In this document: positions 20,800 to 32,441 of the stretch, in pieces
Layout of the letters: the number at the start of each line of letters is the position of its first letter
How positions within the stretch are numbered: the first letter of the stretch is position 1
Translations under genes and position numbers: made by a program
Source of the DNA: Micromonospora chokoriensis
Lineage (GTDB): Bacteria; Actinomycetota; Actinomycetes; Mycobacteriales; Micromonosporaceae
Length of the DNA stretch: 64,000 nucleotides
Reading direction: 5' to 3'
Assembly (NCBI RefSeq): GCF_000718555.1
Contig: NZ_JOAN01000013.1
Location: forward strand, 62,001-126,000
The notes under the pieces: model-generated
What the model was told of the DNA's origin: nothing
The model's input: the letters and a program-made list of their open reading frames with translations, nothing else
Databases searched by the model: none

Positions 20800-21690
20800 G
20801 TGACCGAACCGGCGCGGCCCCCTGCGGACGAACCGGCCGGCCATCCGGACCCGCCGGCTCCGTCTGAGCCGAGCGGCTGGGCGCGGCCGGGCCCGAGCGA
20901 TGAGCCACACCCACCAGCGTCCACACCGGGTGCGGGTGTGCCGCCACCTCCGGCGCCGAATCCCGGTTGGGGCCCGACCGGCTGGGGCCCGACCACGGCG
21001 CCCGGCTCCGCTTCGCCGTACCCGGTCTCCGGGGCACCGACCTCGACGCCGCAGGGCTGGGGTCCGCCTGGGCCTGGGGCGGGTGCCCCGCCTGGGTGGG
21101 GTCCGCCTACGTCTGGGCCGGGTGTGCCGCCTGGGTGGGGTCCGCCTACGTCTGGGCCGGGTGTGCCGCCTGGGTGGGGTCCGCCGCCGTCTGGGGCGGG
21201 TGCTCCGCCCGGGTGGGGGCCGCCGCCGGGGTACGGCCCCGGCGGGGGTGGCGTGCCGGGGCGTTCGGTGCCGCCGCCCAGCGACGACCAACGTCGGCCG
21301 CCGAAGCGGGTGGAGATGGTGCCGGGTACCCCGTTCGGCGTCGTGCACCTGGACGTGGCGCCGGTCACCTCCGGGCTGGCCATCGGGGCGCTGGTGGCGG
21401 GGATCGCATCGGTCCTGGTCTCGCTGCTGGTGATCTGCTTCGGGGTGGCCTTCGTGAACGAGGGCGGGGCCTGGGCGTCTGGCGCGTTCGCCGCGCTGGG
21501 TGTGCTGGCCGGCGGGGCGGCGGTCGTCATCGGGCTGCTCGGTCGGCGGCAGATCCGCCGACCGGCCGTGCCCTCCGCGGTCCAGTTCACCGGCCGTGGG
21601 CTGGCGGTGGCCGGGATCAGCTGCGGCGCGGCGGGGGCGCTGCTCAGTCTCCTGGGCCTGGGTCTGGCGCTGCTGCTCGCCCTGACGTGA
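20800..21690 (+). CDS. Proline-rich DUF4190-type membrane protein
   Basis: The product is about 296 residues from GTG 20800, which follows GGAGG by five nucleotides; GTG 20752 would add 16 residues. The first 170 residues are a Pro/Gly/Trp-rich cytoplasmic region with PPGWGPP repeats. The rest has three or four hydrophobic segments (SGLAIGALVAGIASVLVSLL, AALGVLAGGAAVVIGLLG, GALLSLLGLGLALLLAL) around GRRQIRR, the arrangement of DUF4190 proteins. Proline-rich N-termini of this kind are common in actinobacterial membrane proteins; a role is not known. Confidence 0.75.
   Translation: MTEPARPPADEPAGHPDPPAPSEPSGWARPGPSDEPHPPASTPGAGVPPPPAPNPGWGPTGWGPTTAPGSASPYPVSGAPTSTPQGWGPPGPGAGAPPGWGPPTSGPGVPPGWGPPTSGPGVPPGWGPPPSGAGAPPGWGPPPGYGPGGGGVPGRSVPPPSDDQRRPPKRVEMVPGTPFGVVHLDVAPVTSGLAIGALVAGIASVLVSLLVICFGVAFVNEGGAWASGAFAALGVLAGGAAVVIGLLGRRQIRRPAVPSAVQFTGRGLAVAGISCGAAGALLSLLGLGLALLLALT
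21088..21204 (+). repeat. Three tandem 39-nt coding repeats
   Basis: Two adjacent copies (21088-21126 and 21127-21165) are identical in DNA; a third (21166-21204) has diverged. Each encodes PPGWGPPTSGPGV or a variant within the proline-rich gene. DNA identity between the first two suggests a recent duplication. Confidence 0.9.
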
Positions 21691-21865
21691 GGGTGATCAC
21701 CGATCGATCGGGTGCTTCCTCGGGACGGCCTCCCGGTGCCCCCGGGGGCGATGGGTGGTTCAGCGGGGAAGCCGGTACACTTGTGCTCGTAGGTGCCCAT
21801 CGCGGGCGACGGGGCAGGACGAGATCCGGCCGGCGGGTGTGAGACAGTCGCCGGGCCATTCCGTT

Positions 21866-21894
21866 TTGACCTGGGCGGTTGTGGTAGGTAGTCT
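21866..21894 (+). promoter_or_regulatory. Promoter for the str operon (rpsL-rpsG-fusA)
   Basis: TTGACC (21866-21871) and TAGTCT (21889-21894) are separated by 17 nt. The leader to rpsL is about 290 nt. A weaker TACACT (21776-21781) lies upstream without a good -35. The 497-nt gap before rpsL holds these signals and the two leader elements that follow; I see no gene. Confidence 0.7.
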
Positions 21895-21903
21895 TTCCCC
21901 TTG

Positions 21904-21923
21904 TGCCCGGGCATGCCCGGGCA
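21904..21923. promoter_or_regulatory. Perfect 20-bp palindrome at the str transcription start
   Basis: The sequence TGCCCGGGCATGCCCGGGCA equals its own reverse complement. It begins ten nucleotides after the -10 box, so it lies at the predicted first transcribed bases. It could be an operator or a 5'-terminal RNA hairpin (eight base pairs, CATG loop). Confidence 0.7.
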
Positions 21924-22053
21924 ACTCGTGCGTGCGCTGATTCCGGCTTCCGGGCGGCGGCACGACAAGCCAAAGATCCGGGGCGGGGCAACCCGCGCGC
22001 CGGTGACAAACCCGGTACGCACGCGAAAGCGTCGCAACGGGGCCGTGACGAGG

Positions 22054-22073
22054 GCGACACGCCCGACCGCGGG
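22054..22073 (+). promoter_or_regulatory. Leader element shared with rpsJ, copy in the rpsL leader
   Basis: The 20-nt stretch gcgacacgcccgaccgcggg is identical to 26864-26883 in the rpsJ leader. It lies about 115 nt before the rpsL start here and about 80 nt before rpsJ there. It is a candidate common RNA or DNA control site for the two largest ribosomal operons. Confidence 0.6.
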
Positions 22074-22187
22074 TGCCGGGGTCTCCGCAAGGCGACCCTG
22101 GTCGGAATGTAGGAGAGCCGGTCATCAGGCCGGTTAACGAGCAGACGGCGCGGTCGCGGATGCGGCCGAAGGGAGCGGAGAAACCCG

Positions 22188-22562
22188 GTGCCCACGATCC
22201 AGCAGCTGGTCCGAAAGGGCCGCCAGGCGAAGACGACCAAGACCAAGACCCCGGCGCTGAAGGGTTCCCCTCAGCGGCGCGGCGTGTGCACTCGCGTGTA
22301 CACCACCACCCCGAAGAAGCCGAACTCGGCGCTGCGCAAGGTCGCTCGCGTGAAGCTCAGCAGCCAGATCGAGGTGACCGCCTACATCCCCGGCGTCGGT
22401 CACAACCTGCAGGAGCACTCGATCGTGCTCGTCCGCGGCGGCCGGGTGAAGGACCTCCCCGGCGTGCGTTACAAGATCGTTCGCGGCTCGCTGGACACCC
22501 AGGGTGTTCGCAACCGCAAGCAGGCGCGCAGCCGTTACGGCGCGAAGAAGGAGAAGAGCTGA
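22188..22562 (+). CDS. rpsL: 30S ribosomal protein S12
   Basis: S12 of 124 residues starts at GTG 22188 ([14 protein letters not shown]). It contributes to decoding at the A site. Lys43 ([11 protein letters not shown]) and Lys88 ([12 protein letters not shown]), where streptomycin-resistance changes occur in other bacteria, are the usual lysines. It is the first gene of the str operon; rpsG begins one nucleotide after its stop codon. Confidence 0.98.
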   Translation: MPTIQQLVRKGRQAKTTKTKTPALKGSPQRRGVCTRVYTTTPKKPNSALRKVARVKLSSQIEVTAYIPGVGHNLQEHSIVLVRGGRVKDLPGVRYKIVRGSLDTQGVRNRKQARSRYGAKKEKS

Positions 22563-22563
22563 C

Positions 22564-23034
22564 ATGCCGCGTAAGGGACCCGCTCCGCGGCGGCCACTGG
22601 TCGCTGACCCGGTGTACAACTCGCCGCTGGTCACCCAGCTGGTGAACAAGATCCTGCTGCGCGGCAAGCGTCAGCTCGCCGAGACGATCGTGTACGCGGC
22701 CCTCGAGGGCTGCCGCGAGAAGTCCGGCACCGACCCGGTCGTCACCCTCAAGCGGGCGATGGACAACGTCAAGCCGACCCTCGAGGTGCGCAGCCGTCGT
22801 GTCGGTGGCGCCACCTACCAGGTTCCGGTGGAGGTCCGCCCGACCCGGGCGACCACCCTGGGCCTGCGCTGGCTGGTCACCTACTCCCGCGCCCGGCGTG
22901 AGAAGACCATGGTCGAGCGGCTGATGAACGAGCTGCTGGACGCGAGCAACGGCCTCGGTGCCGCCGTCAAGCGGCGCGAGGACACGCACAAGATGGCCGA
23001 GTCGAACAAGGCCTTCGCGCACTACCGCTGGTAA
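22564..23034 (+). CDS. rpsG: 30S ribosomal protein S7
   Basis: S7 of 156 residues begins [18 protein letters not shown] at ATG 22564; an earlier in-frame start would run back into rpsL. It nucleates assembly of the 30S head and lines the E-site exit; in E. coli it is the str-operon repressor. The C-terminus ([13 protein letters not shown]) is complete. A UUCG-capped hairpin separates it from fusA. Confidence 0.98.
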   Translation: MPRKGPAPRRPLVADPVYNSPLVTQLVNKILLRGKRQLAETIVYAALEGCREKSGTDPVVTLKRAMDNVKPTLEVRSRRVGGATYQVPVEVRPTRATTLGLRWLVTYSRARREKTMVERLMNELLDASNGLGAAVKRREDTHKMAESNKAFAHYRW

Positions 23035-23040
23035 CACCCT

Positions 23041-23068
23041 GGTTCCGGCGCCTTCGGGCGCCGGAACC
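23041..23068 (+). terminator. UUCG-capped hairpin between rpsG and fusA
   Basis: A perfect 12-bp stem (23041-23052 with 23057-23068) closes a C-UUCG-G tetraloop, an extra-stable RNA fold. It lies six nucleotides after the rpsG stop and may be a partial terminator, processing site or 3'-end protector between rpsG and fusA. Confidence 0.6.
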
Positions 23069-23108
23069 GCCACCAGTTGAGTCGAGACGACGATAAGTAG
23101 GGATTGAA

Positions 23109-25205
<2,097 letters not shown>

Positions 25206-25224
25206 AGCCCTGAGCTGGTGATTC

Positions 25225-25265
25225 GTGGTTGGTCGCGGGAGGTTTCACCCGCCCGCGGCCACCAC
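25225..25265 (+). terminator. Imperfect hairpin after fusA
   Basis: GTGGT...CGCGGG (25225-25239) pairs with CCCGCG...ACCAC (to 25265) with small bulges. The 212-nt fusA-tuf gap also has a CCGGCC/GGCCGG hairpin near 25335. A TAGGCT at about 25292 could be a -10 for tuf but has no clear -35. Confidence 0.4.
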
Positions 25266-25417
25266 GATCGGATCGCGTGAGACCGGGCCTGTAGGCTTCA
25301 TCGCCGCAGAACCCACAAAGGCTCTCCGGCCGTCAGGCCGGAAAGGCTGTCGACAGAGTCCTAAGCGCCGACCGGCGCGCCGGGCGTACGAACCAAGAAG
25401 TCCACAGGAGGACACCA

Positions 25418-26611
25418 GTGGCGAAGGCTAAGTTCGAGCGGACTAAGCCGCACGTCAACATCGGCACCATTGGTCACATCGACCACGGTAAGACGACGCT
25501 GACGGCGGCCATCACCAAGGTCCTGCACGACCAGTACCCGGACCTGAACCCTTACACGCCGTTCGACGAGATCGACAAGGCGCCGGAGGAGAAGGCCCGC
25601 GGCATCACGATCTCCATCGCGCACGTCGAGTACCAGACCGAGTCGCGGCACTACGCGCACGTCGACTGCCCCGGTCACGCCGACTACATCAAGAACATGA
25701 TCACCGGTGCCGCGCAGATGGACGGCGCGATCCTGGTGGTTGCGGCGACCGACGGCCCGATGCCGCAGACCCGCGAGCACGTGCTGCTGGCCCGTCAGGT
25801 CGGTGTGCCGTACATCGTCGTGGCGCTCAACAAGAGCGACATGGTCGATGACGAGGAGCTCCTGGAGCTCGTCGAGCTCGAGGTCCGTGAGCTGCTCTCC
25901 TCGCAGGAGTACCCGGGTGACGACCTGCCGGTCGTTCGGGTTTCGGCGCTGAAGGCCCTCGAGGGTGACCCCGAGTGGACCGGCAAGCTGCTGGACCTGA
26001 TGACCGCTGTCGACACCTCGATCCCGCAGCCGGAGCGCGAGGTTGACAAGCCGTTCCTGATGCCGGTTGAGGACGTCTTCACGATCACCGGTCGTGGCAC
26101 CGTCGTCACCGGTCGTGTGGAGCGCGGCGTTCTCCTGCCGAACGAGGATGTTGAGCTCGTCGGTATCAAGGAGAAGAGCTTCAAGACCAAGGTCACCGCG
26201 ATCGAGATGTTCCGGAAGACCCTGGACGACGCCCGCGCAGGTGAGAACGTCGGCCTGCTGCTGCGTGGTACCAAGCGCGACGAGGTCGAGCGCGGCATGG
26301 TCGTCGTGAAGCCGGGCTCGAACACCCCGCACACGGAGTTCGAGGCGACGGTCTACATCCTCTCCAAGGAGGAGGGCGGCCGCCACACCCCGTTCTTCCA
26401 GAACTACCGCCCGCAGTTCTACTTCCGGACCACGGACGTCACCGGTGTCGTCACCCTCCCCGAGGGCACCGAGATGGTCATGCCGGGCGACAACACCTCC
26501 ATGTCGGTGAAGCTGATCCAGCCCATCGCCATGGAGGAGAACCTCAAGTTCGCGATCCGCGAGGGTGGCCGCACCGTCGGCGCCGGGTTCGTCACCAAGA
26601 TTAACAAGTGA
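25418..26611 (+). CDS. tuf: Elongation factor Tu
   Basis: EF-Tu of 397 residues starts at GTG 25418 after AGGAGG. P-loop [33 protein letters not shown] and NKSD place it in the family. Domains 2 and 3 are complete, ending [10 protein letters not shown]. It delivers aminoacyl-tRNA to the ribosome. It is the last gene of the str cluster; the S10 promoter follows 15 nt after its stop. Confidence 0.99.
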   Translation: MAKAKFERTKPHVNIGTIGHIDHGKTTLTAAITKVLHDQYPDLNPYTPFDEIDKAPEEKARGITISIAHVEYQTESRHYAHVDCPGHADYIKNMITGAAQMDGAILVVAATDGPMPQTREHVLLARQVGVPYIVVALNKSDMVDDEELLELVELEVRELLSSQEYPGDDLPVVRVSALKALEGDPEWTGKLLDLMTAVDTSIPQPEREVDKPFLMPVEDVFTITGRGTVVTGRVERGVLLPNEDVELVGIKEKSFKTKVTAIEMFRKTLDDARAGENVGLLLRGTKRDEVERGMVVVKPGSNTPHTEFEATVYILSKEEGGRHTPFFQNYRPQFYFRTTDVTGVVTLPEGTEMVMPGDNTSMSVKLIQPIAMEENLKFAIREGGRTVGAGFVTKINK

Positions 26612-26626
26612 GCTAGGTAACCCCGA

Positions 26627-26656
26627 TTAGGCCCGCCGCCAGTCGTGCGGCATACT
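26627..26656 (+). promoter_or_regulatory. Promoter for the S10 operon
   Basis: TTAGGC (26627-26632) and CATACT (26651-26656) are separated by 18 nt, shortly after tuf. It implies a leader of about 300 nt to rpsJ containing the hairpin at 26734 and the shared element at 26864. The 350-nt gap has no gene. Confidence 0.55.
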
Positions 26657-26733
26657 AGTCAGGTTGCGTAACGACAGTTCGTCGCCTGTGTTCGGCTTTC
26701 GCTGAACCTCCGGGTGGCGAGGCAGTCGAGCGT

Positions 26734-26766
26734 AGGGTGGTTGGCGACCCAGTCGCCAACCACCCT
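26734..26766 (+). promoter_or_regulatory. Strong hairpin in the rpsJ leader
   Basis: A perfect 14-bp stem (26734-26747 with 26753-26766) closes a 5-nt loop, extended by GCG/CGC on the outside. It lies inside the predicted S10 leader, so it is a candidate attenuator, though it could also be a distal tuf terminator. Confidence 0.6.
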
Positions 26767-26863
26767 CGCACGGCGTTCAGGTCGCGGTAATGCGATCGGC
26801 GCCTTGACCCACCGCGCGGTCAGCACCACTCCGGAACCAAGGGGCGGAGCTCGGCCCGAGGGC

Positions 26864-26883
26864 GCGACACGCCCGACCGCGGG
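26864..26883 (+). promoter_or_regulatory. Leader element shared with rpsL, copy in the rpsJ leader
   Basis: The 20-nt stretch gcgacacgcccgaccgcggg is identical to 22054-22073. Here CGACC can pair with GGTCG just downstream to make a small hairpin, a pairing not conserved in the rpsL copy. That makes primary sequence recognition as likely as a shared fold. Confidence 0.6.
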
Positions 26884-26961
26884 GGTCGGCGAAGTGGGCC
26901 TGTACCAGCCGGTACAGGCGCCCGCAACACAGCGGCATCGAGAGAAGGAACAGAAGCCACC

Positions 26962-27270
26962 ATGGCGGGACAGAAGATCCGCATCCGGCTCAAGGCCTAT
27001 GACCACGAGGTCGTCGACTCCTCGGCTCGGAAGATCGTCGAGACGGTGACGCGCACCGGGGCGCAGGTCGCGGGCCCGGTGCCGCTGCCCACGGAGATCA
27101 ACCGTTTCTGCGTTATCCGCTCGCCGCACAAGTACAAGGACTCGCGCGAGCACTTCGAGATGCGCACGCACAAGCGGCTGATCGACATCATCGACCCGAC
27201 CCCGAAGACGGTCGACTCGCTCATGCGCCTCGACCTGCCGGCTGGCGTCGACATCGAGATCAAGCTGTAG
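26962..27270 (+). CDS. rpsJ: 30S ribosomal protein S10 (NusE)
   Basis: S10 of 102 residues begins [19 protein letters not shown]. It belongs to the 30S head and also links RNA polymerase to the ribosome through NusB and NusG in antitermination. The loop [20 protein letters not shown] is typical. AGAGAAGGA precedes the ATG. It is the first gene of the S10 operon, with rplC 11 nt after it. Confidence 0.98.
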
Positions 27271-27281
27271 GGACCGGACAA

Positions 27282-27947
27282 ATGGACAGGCAAGTCAAGG
27301 GGATCCTGGGCGCCAAGCTCGGCATGACCCAGGTCTGGGACAACAACAAGGTTGTTCCCGTGACCGTGGTCGAGGCCGGCCCGTGCGTCATCAGCCAGGT
27401 TCGTAGCGCCGAGAAGGACGGTTACTCCGCGGTCCAGCTCGCATACGGCACCATCGACCCGCGCAAGGTCAAGAAGCCGGTCAGCGGGCACTTCGCCAAG
27501 GCGGACGTGGCGCCGCGCCGGCACATCGTCGAGCTGCGCACCACGGACGCTGGGGAATACTCGCTCGGCCAGGAAGTCACGGTCGAGGAGTTCCCGGTCG
27601 GCGTCACCATCGACGTCACCGGCAAGACCAAGGGCAAGGGCTACGCCGGCCCGATGAAGCGGCACGGCTTCCACGGTCTGCGCGCCAGCCACGGTGTCGA
27701 GCGCAAGCACCGCTCGCCCGGCTCCATCGGCGCCTGCGCCACTCCGGGTCGTGTCTTCAAGGGCACCCGGATGGCCGGCCGCATGGGTGGCGTGCGCTAC
27801 ACCGTGCAGAACCTCACCGTCCAGGCGGTCGACACCGAGAACAACCTGCTGCTCGTCCGGGGTGCCATTCCTGGTCCCAAGGGCGCGCTCGTTCTGGTCC
27901 GTACCGCGGCCAAGAGCAAGGTGAAGAAGGGCGGTGCGGCCAAGTGA
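27282..27947 (+). CDS. rplC: 50S ribosomal protein L3
   Basis: L3 of 221 residues begins [19 protein letters not shown]. Its central loop ([31 protein letters not shown], here seen as [19 protein letters not shown]) reaches towards the peptidyl transferase centre. It is an early assembly protein of the large subunit. Its TGA overlaps the GTG of rplD by four bases. Confidence 0.98.
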   Translation: MDRQVKGILGAKLGMTQVWDNNKVVPVTVVEAGPCVISQVRSAEKDGYSAVQLAYGTIDPRKVKKPVSGHFAKADVAPRRHIVELRTTDAGEYSLGQEVTVEEFPVGVTIDVTGKTKGKGYAGPMKRHGFHGLRASHGVERKHRSPGSIGACATPGRVFKGTRMAGRMGGVRYTVQNLTVQAVDTENNLLLVRGAIPGPKGALVLVRTAAKSKVKKGGAAK

Positions 27948-28594
27948 CCACCGTTGACGTGCGCACCGTCGAAGGCACCACCAGCGGCTCCGTGGAGCTG
28001 CCGGAGGACATCTTCGACGTGCAGGCCAACGTCGCGCTGATGCACCAGGTCGTGGTGGCCCAGCTCGCGGCGGCCCGACAGGGCACGCACAAGGCCAAGA
28101 CCCGCGGCGAGGTCGCCGGTGGCGGCAAGAAGCCGTACAAGCAGAAGGGCACCGGTCGCGCCCGGCAGGGCTCGATCCGCGCGCCGCAGTTCGCCGGCGG
28201 TGGCGTCGTGCACGGTCCCGTGCCGCGCGACTACAGCCAGCGGACCCCGAAGAAGATGAAGGCCGCCGCTCTGCGGGGTGCCCTCTCCGACCGGGCTCGC
28301 GCCGGGCAGGTGCACGTCGTCGAGGCGTTCGTCTCGGGCGAGAAGCCGTCGACCAAGGCGGCTCTGGCCACGCTGACCAAGCTCACCGAGGCCCGTCGGG
28401 TCCTGGTCGTGCTGAGCAGCACCGACGAGCTGAACTGGGTGTCGCTGCGCAATGAGCCGCGCGTGCACCTGATCGAGTCCGGCCAGCTGAACACGTACGA
28501 CGTGCTGGTGGCCGACGACGTGGTCTTCACCAAGGACGCCCTGGACGAGTTCCTGGGCGTGCCCGCCGAGACCACCGAGGAGGGTGGCAAGTGA
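27944..28594 (+). CDS. rplD: 50S ribosomal protein L4
   Basis: L4 of 216 residues starts at GTG 27944 ([19 protein letters not shown]), overlapping rplC. The extended loop with [19 protein letters not shown] lines the exit tunnel. In many bacteria L4 represses its own S10 operon; whether it acts on the leader here is not shown. It overlaps rplW by four bases. Confidence 0.98.
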   Translation: MTTVDVRTVEGTTSGSVELPEDIFDVQANVALMHQVVVAQLAAARQGTHKAKTRGEVAGGGKKPYKQKGTGRARQGSIRAPQFAGGGVVHGPVPRDYSQRTPKKMKAAALRGALSDRARAGQVHVVEAFVSGEKPSTKAALATLTKLTEARRVLVVLSSTDELNWVSLRNEPRVHLIESGQLNTYDVLVADDVVFTKDALDEFLGVPAETTEEGGK

Positions 28595-28893
28595 GCACGA
28601 TCGCCGACCCGCGCGACATCATCGTGGCGCCGGTCGTCTCGGAGAAGAGCTACAGCGAGCTGAACCGGAACTGGTACACCTTCCTGGTGCACCCGGACGC
28701 GAACAAGACCGAGATCAAGATCGCTATCCAGCAGATCTTCAACGTCCGCGTCCTGACGGTCAACACGCTCAACCGCCAGGGTAAGCGCAAGCGCACCAAG
28801 ACCGGTTTCGGTCAGCGCAAGGCGACCAAGCGGGCGATCGTGAAGCTGGCTGACGGTGACCGTATCGAGGCCTTCGGCGGCCCGGTCAGCTGA
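28591..28893 (+). CDS. rplW: 50S ribosomal protein L23
   Basis: L23 of 100 residues starts at GTG 28591 ([20 protein letters not shown]). It sits at the tunnel exit, the docking site for trigger factor and SRP. The beta-hairpin with [18 protein letters not shown] is typical. rplB starts 12 nt later after a GAGGGG site. Confidence 0.97.
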   Translation: MSTIADPRDIIVAPVVSEKSYSELNRNWYTFLVHPDANKTEIKIAIQQIFNVRVLTVNTLNRQGKRKRTKTGFGQRKATKRAIVKLADGDRIEAFGGPVS

Positions 28894-28905
28894 GGGGTGT
28901 AGACA

Positions 28906-29745
28906 ATGGCTATCCGTAAGTACAAGCCGACGACGCCGGGCCGACGTGGCTCCAGCGTCGCTGACTTCGCCGAGATCACCCGGTCCACGCCGGAAAAGTC
29001 GCTGCTGGCTCCGCTGCCGAAGAAGGGCGGGCGTAACGCCCACGGCCGGATCACCACGCGGCACCACGGTGGCGGTCACAAGCGCCAGTACCGTCTGATC
29101 GACTTCAAGCGGGTCGACAAGGACGGCGTGCCGGCGAAGGTCGCTCACATCGAGTACGACCCGAACCGCACGGCGCGCATCGCGCTGCTGCACTACGCCG
29201 ACGGCGAGAAGCGGTACATCCTCGCGCCGAAGGACATGAAGCAGGGCGACCGTGTCGAGTCCGGCCCGGGCGCCGACATCAAGCCGGGTAACAACCTGCC
29301 GCTGCGCAACATCCCGGTCGGTACCACGATCCACAACGTGGAGCTGCGTCCGGGTGGCGGGGCCAAGCTGGCTCGTTCCGCTGGCGTCGGCATCCAGCTG
29401 CTCGGCCGCGAGGGCGCGTACGCGACCCTGCGTATGCCGTCCGGTGAGATCCGGCGCGTGGACGTGCGCTGCCGCGCCAGCATCGGCGAGATCGGCAACG
29501 CCGACCAGTCGAACATCAACTGGGGTAAGGCTGGCCGTATGCGGTGGAAGGGCAAGCGCCCGACCGTCCGTGGTGTCGCCATGAACCCGGTCGACCACCC
29601 GCACGGTGGTGGTGAGGGTAAGACCTCCGGTGGTCGCCACCCGGTCAACCCGCAGGGTAAGCCCGAGGGCCGCACCCGCCGTAAGGGCCAGCCGAGTGAC
29701 CGGCTGATCGTCCGCCGCCGCTACGCCACGCGTAAGCGCGGCTGA
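28906..29745 (+). CDS. rplB: 50S ribosomal protein L2
   Basis: L2 of 279 residues begins [18 protein letters not shown]. The conserved [14 protein letters not shown] segment, with the histidine near the peptidyl transferase centre, is present, as is the SKRPT-like basic C-terminus ([11 protein letters not shown]). It binds 23S rRNA and helps subunit joining. rpsS follows after 12 nt with GAGGGAG. Confidence 0.99.
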   Translation: MAIRKYKPTTPGRRGSSVADFAEITRSTPEKSLLAPLPKKGGRNAHGRITTRHHGGGHKRQYRLIDFKRVDKDGVPAKVAHIEYDPNRTARIALLHYADGEKRYILAPKDMKQGDRVESGPGADIKPGNNLPLRNIPVGTTIHNVELRPGGGAKLARSAGVGIQLLGREGAYATLRMPSGEIRRVDVRCRASIGEIGNADQSNINWGKAGRMRWKGKRPTVRGVAMNPVDHPHGGGEGKTSGGRHPVNPQGKPEGRTRRKGQPSDRLIVRRRYATRKRG

Positions 29746-29757
29746 GGGAGATAAGAC

Positions 29758-30039
29758 ATGCCTCGCAGCCTGAAGAAGGGCCCGTTCGTAGACGACCACC
29801 TGCTCAAGAAGGTGGAAGTTCAGAACGACAAGGGCTCCAAGAACGTGATCAAGACCTGGTCGCGGCGCTCGACGATCATCCCCGAGATGCTGGGGCACAC
29901 GATCGCCGTGCATGACGGACGCAAGCACGTCCCGGTGTTCGTGACCGAGGCGATGGTCGGGCACAAGCTCGGCGAGTTCGCGCTGACCCGCACGTTCAAG
30001 GGTCACGAGAAGGACGACCGGAAGAGCCGTCGGCGCTGA
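29758..30039 (+). CDS. rpsS: 30S ribosomal protein S19
   Basis: S19 of 93 residues begins [19 protein letters not shown]. The [19 protein letters not shown] segment and basic C-terminus (DDRKSRRR) are normal. It lies in the 30S head with S13 and near the A-site tRNA. The gap to rplV is 41 nt. Confidence 0.98.
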   Translation: MPRSLKKGPFVDDHLLKKVEVQNDKGSKNVIKTWSRRSTIIPEMLGHTIAVHDGRKHVPVFVTEAMVGHKLGEFALTRTFKGHEKDDRKSRRR

Positions 30040-30080
30040 CGCCGCGGGCATACGGATAGAGGGAACAAGGGGTTACAGCG

Positions 30081-30539
30081 ATGCCAGGAAAGGGCGACGC
30101 TCCGGTGCTTCCGGGCGCGCGGGCGGTTGCGCGGCACGTGCGCATCTCGCCGATGAAGGCGCGCCGGGTGGTCAACCTCGTCCGCGGCCTGCCCGCGAAG
30201 GAGGCGCTCACGGTGCTGCAGTTCGCGCCGCAGGCTGCGAGCGAGCAGGTGTACAAGGTGCTCGCTAGCGCGATCGCCAACGCGGAGAACAACGAGCGGC
30301 TGGACCCCGACGCGCTGCTCGTCAGCGAGGCCTTCGTGGATGAAGGCCCGACGATGAAGCGGTTCCAGCCGCGGGCGCAGGGTCGGGCGTACCGAATCCG
30401 CAAGCGCACCTGCCACATCACCGTGGCGGTCGAAGCGGTCGCGCCGGCAGCGCCGAGGAAGGCCGCGGCGAAGAAGGCCGCCCCGGCCACGGAGGCCGCA
30501 CCGGCCGAAGCGCAGAGCAAGACGGAGGACGCCGAGTAA
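30081..30539 (+). CDS. rplV: 50S ribosomal protein L22
   Basis: L22 of 152 residues has the standard fold through ITVAVEAV, including the tunnel hairpin ([20 protein letters not shown]). After about residue 118 it carries an Ala/Lys/Glu-rich tail ([20 protein letters not shown]) beyond the usual family length of about 110. Such tails are common in high-GC actinobacteria. Its TAA overlaps the ATG of rpsC by one base. Confidence 0.97.
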   Translation: MPGKGDAPVLPGARAVARHVRISPMKARRVVNLVRGLPAKEALTVLQFAPQAASEQVYKVLASAIANAENNERLDPDALLVSEAFVDEGPTMKRFQPRAQGRAYRIRKRTCHITVAVEAVAPAAPRKAAAKKAAPATEAAPAEAQSKTEDAE

Positions 30540-31408
30540 TGGGTCAGAAGGTTCACCCCACTGGGTTCCGGCTCGGCATCTCGACCGACTGGAAGTCCCG
30601 CTGGTTCGCGGACAAGCTCTACAAGGACTACATCGGCGAGGATGTCAAGATCCGCCGCATGATGTCCAAGGGCCTCGAGCGTGCCGGGATTTCCAAGGTC
30701 GACATCGAGCGCACCCGCGACCGGGTCCGGGTCGACATCCACACCGCCCGGCCGGGCATTGTCATCGGCCGTAAGGGTGCGGAGGCCGACCGGATCCGCG
30801 GAGAGCTCGAGAAGCTCACCGGCAAGCAGGTCCAGCTGAACATCATCGAGGTGAAGAACCCCGAGTCGGACGCTCAGCTGGTCGCGCAGGGCGTGGCCGA
30901 GCAGCTGTCCAGCCGGGTCAGCTTCCGTCGGGCGATGCGCAAGGCCATGCAGTCGGCGATGAAGAACCCGGTCTGCAAGGGCATCCGGGTTCAGGTCTCG
31001 GGTCGCCTCGGCGGCGCCGAGATGAGCCGGACCGAGTTCTACCGTGAGGGCCGGGTTCCGCTGCACACGCTGCGGGCCAACATCGAGTACGGCTTCTTCG
31101 AGGCCCGTACGACGTTCGGTCGGATCGGTGTGAAGGTCTGGATCTACAAGGGCGACGCCGTCATGGGCCGGGAGACTCCGGCCGAGGCTGGTCCGTCCCG
31201 CCCGCGTCGTGGTGAGCGCGGCGACCGTCCCGAGCGTCCGCGCCGTGGCCGGTCGGGTTCGTCCGGCACCACGGCTGGTGGCACCGAGGCCGGTCGGGCT
31301 GCTGCGACCACCATCGCGCAGCAGGCCGAGACGCCGAGCGGCGAGCCGGTCGACAGCGCAGCTGTCGCCGCCACTGCTGCTCCGGCAGAAACGCAGCAGG
31401 AGGGCTGA
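30539..31408 (+). CDS. rpsC: 30S ribosomal protein S3
   Basis: S3 of 289 residues contains the KH domain ([20 protein letters not shown]) and C-terminal S3 domain ([19 protein letters not shown]), which form the mRNA entry channel with S4 and S5. From about residue 215 it has a long disordered tail, first Arg-rich ([20 protein letters not shown]) and then Ala/Thr-rich. The typical family length is about 230. It overlaps rplV by one base. Confidence 0.98.
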   Translation: MGQKVHPTGFRLGISTDWKSRWFADKLYKDYIGEDVKIRRMMSKGLERAGISKVDIERTRDRVRVDIHTARPGIVIGRKGAEADRIRGELEKLTGKQVQLNIIEVKNPESDAQLVAQGVAEQLSSRVSFRRAMRKAMQSAMKNPVCKGIRVQVSGRLGGAEMSRTEFYREGRVPLHTLRANIEYGFFEARTTFGRIGVKVWIYKGDAVMGRETPAEAGPSRPRRGERGDRPERPRRGRSGSSGTTAGGTEAGRAAATTIAQQAETPSGEPVDSAAVAATAAPAETQQEG

Positions 31409-31411
31409 CAG

Positions 31412-31837
31412 ATGCTGATGCCGCGCAAGCCCCCGAAGGGCTTCCGCAAGCCGCACCACCCGGACCGCAGTGGCGCGTCCAAGGGTGGTAACCGGGTGGT
31501 GTTCGGCGAGTTCGGGATCCAGGCTCTCGAGCCGGCGTACGTGACGAACCGGCAGATCGAGTCGGCACGTATCGCGATGACTCGCCACATCAAGCGTGGT
31601 GGCAAGGTCTGGATCACGATCTTCCCGGACCAGGCCCTCACCAAGAAGCCTGCCGAGACCCGGATGGGTTCCGGTAAGGGTTCGCCCGAGTGGTGGGTCG
31701 CCAACGTCAAGCCGGGGCGGGTTCTCTTCGAGATGTCCTTCCCCAACGAGCAGATTGCGCGAGAGGCTATGCGTCGCGCGATCCACAAGCTCCCGATGAA
31801 GTGCCGCATTGTTACGCGCGAAGTGGGTGAATCCTGA
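31412..31837 (+). CDS. rplP: 50S ribosomal protein L16
   Basis: L16 of 141 residues begins [20 protein letters not shown]. The [20 protein letters not shown] and [13 protein letters not shown] stretches match the family; L16 positions A-site tRNA. AGGAGGG lies ten nucleotides before the ATG and inside the rpsC end. It overlaps rpmC by one base. Confidence 0.98.
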
Positions 31838-32073
31838 TGGCAGCGGGCGTTAAGGCGACCGAGCTGCGTGAGCTCTCCGAGGAGGAGCTGGTCACGAAGC
31901 TGCGGGAGGCCAAGGCGGAGCTGTTCAACCTCCGCGTGCAGGCCGCAACCGGGCAGCTCGACAACAACCGGCGGTTGCAGGTCATCCGTCGGGAGATCGC
32001 CCGGATCTACACGATCATGCGTGAGCGCGAGCTGGGGCTCTCGGCCGCGCCGACTGAGGTGACTGCATCATGA
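31837..32073 (+). CDS. rpmC: 50S ribosomal protein L29
   Basis: L29 of 78 residues is the usual two-helix protein ([20 protein letters not shown] then [18 protein letters not shown]). It lies at the tunnel exit beside L23. It overlaps rplP by one base and rpsQ by four, so the S10 operon is continuous here. Confidence 0.97.
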   Translation: MAAGVKATELRELSEEELVTKLREAKAELFNLRVQAATGQLDNNRRLQVIRREIARIYTIMRERELGLSAAPTEVTAS

Positions 32074-32348
32074 CCGAAGAGACCGCTACCGCCGCCGCGC
32101 GGTCGCGCCGCAAGGTCCGTGAGGGCCTGGTGATCAGCGACAAGATGGACAAGACCGTCGTTGTCGAGGTCGAGGACCGGGTTCGGCACGCGTTGTACGG
32201 CAAGATCATGCGCCGTACGGCCAAGCTGAAGGTGCACGACGAGCAGAACGCCGCTGGCACCGGTGACCGGGTTCTCATCATGGAGACCCGGCCGCTGAGC
32301 GCCACCAAGCGTTGGCGGATCGTGGAGATCCTGGAAAAGGCCAAGTAG
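32070..32348 (+). CDS. rpsQ: 30S ribosomal protein S17
   Basis: S17 of 92 residues has the core [20 protein letters not shown] and [17 protein letters not shown]. It binds helix 11 of 16S rRNA early in assembly. It is the last gene of the S10 part. The following 93-nt gap contains a CTCCGGCC/GGCCGGAG hairpin and marks the S10-spc boundary. Confidence 0.97.
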   Translation: MTEETATAAARSRRKVREGLVISDKMDKTVVVEVEDRVRHALYGKIMRRTAKLKVHDEQNAAGTGDRVLIMETRPLSATKRWRIVEILEKAK

Positions 32349-32441
32349 CGAAGGCTCGAGCCCGGCGTTGCGTCGGGCGTAGGTTCCGCCAGGCTCCGGC
32401 CGCTACGGCGGCCGGAGAACCGGCAGACATAGGAGATAGAC

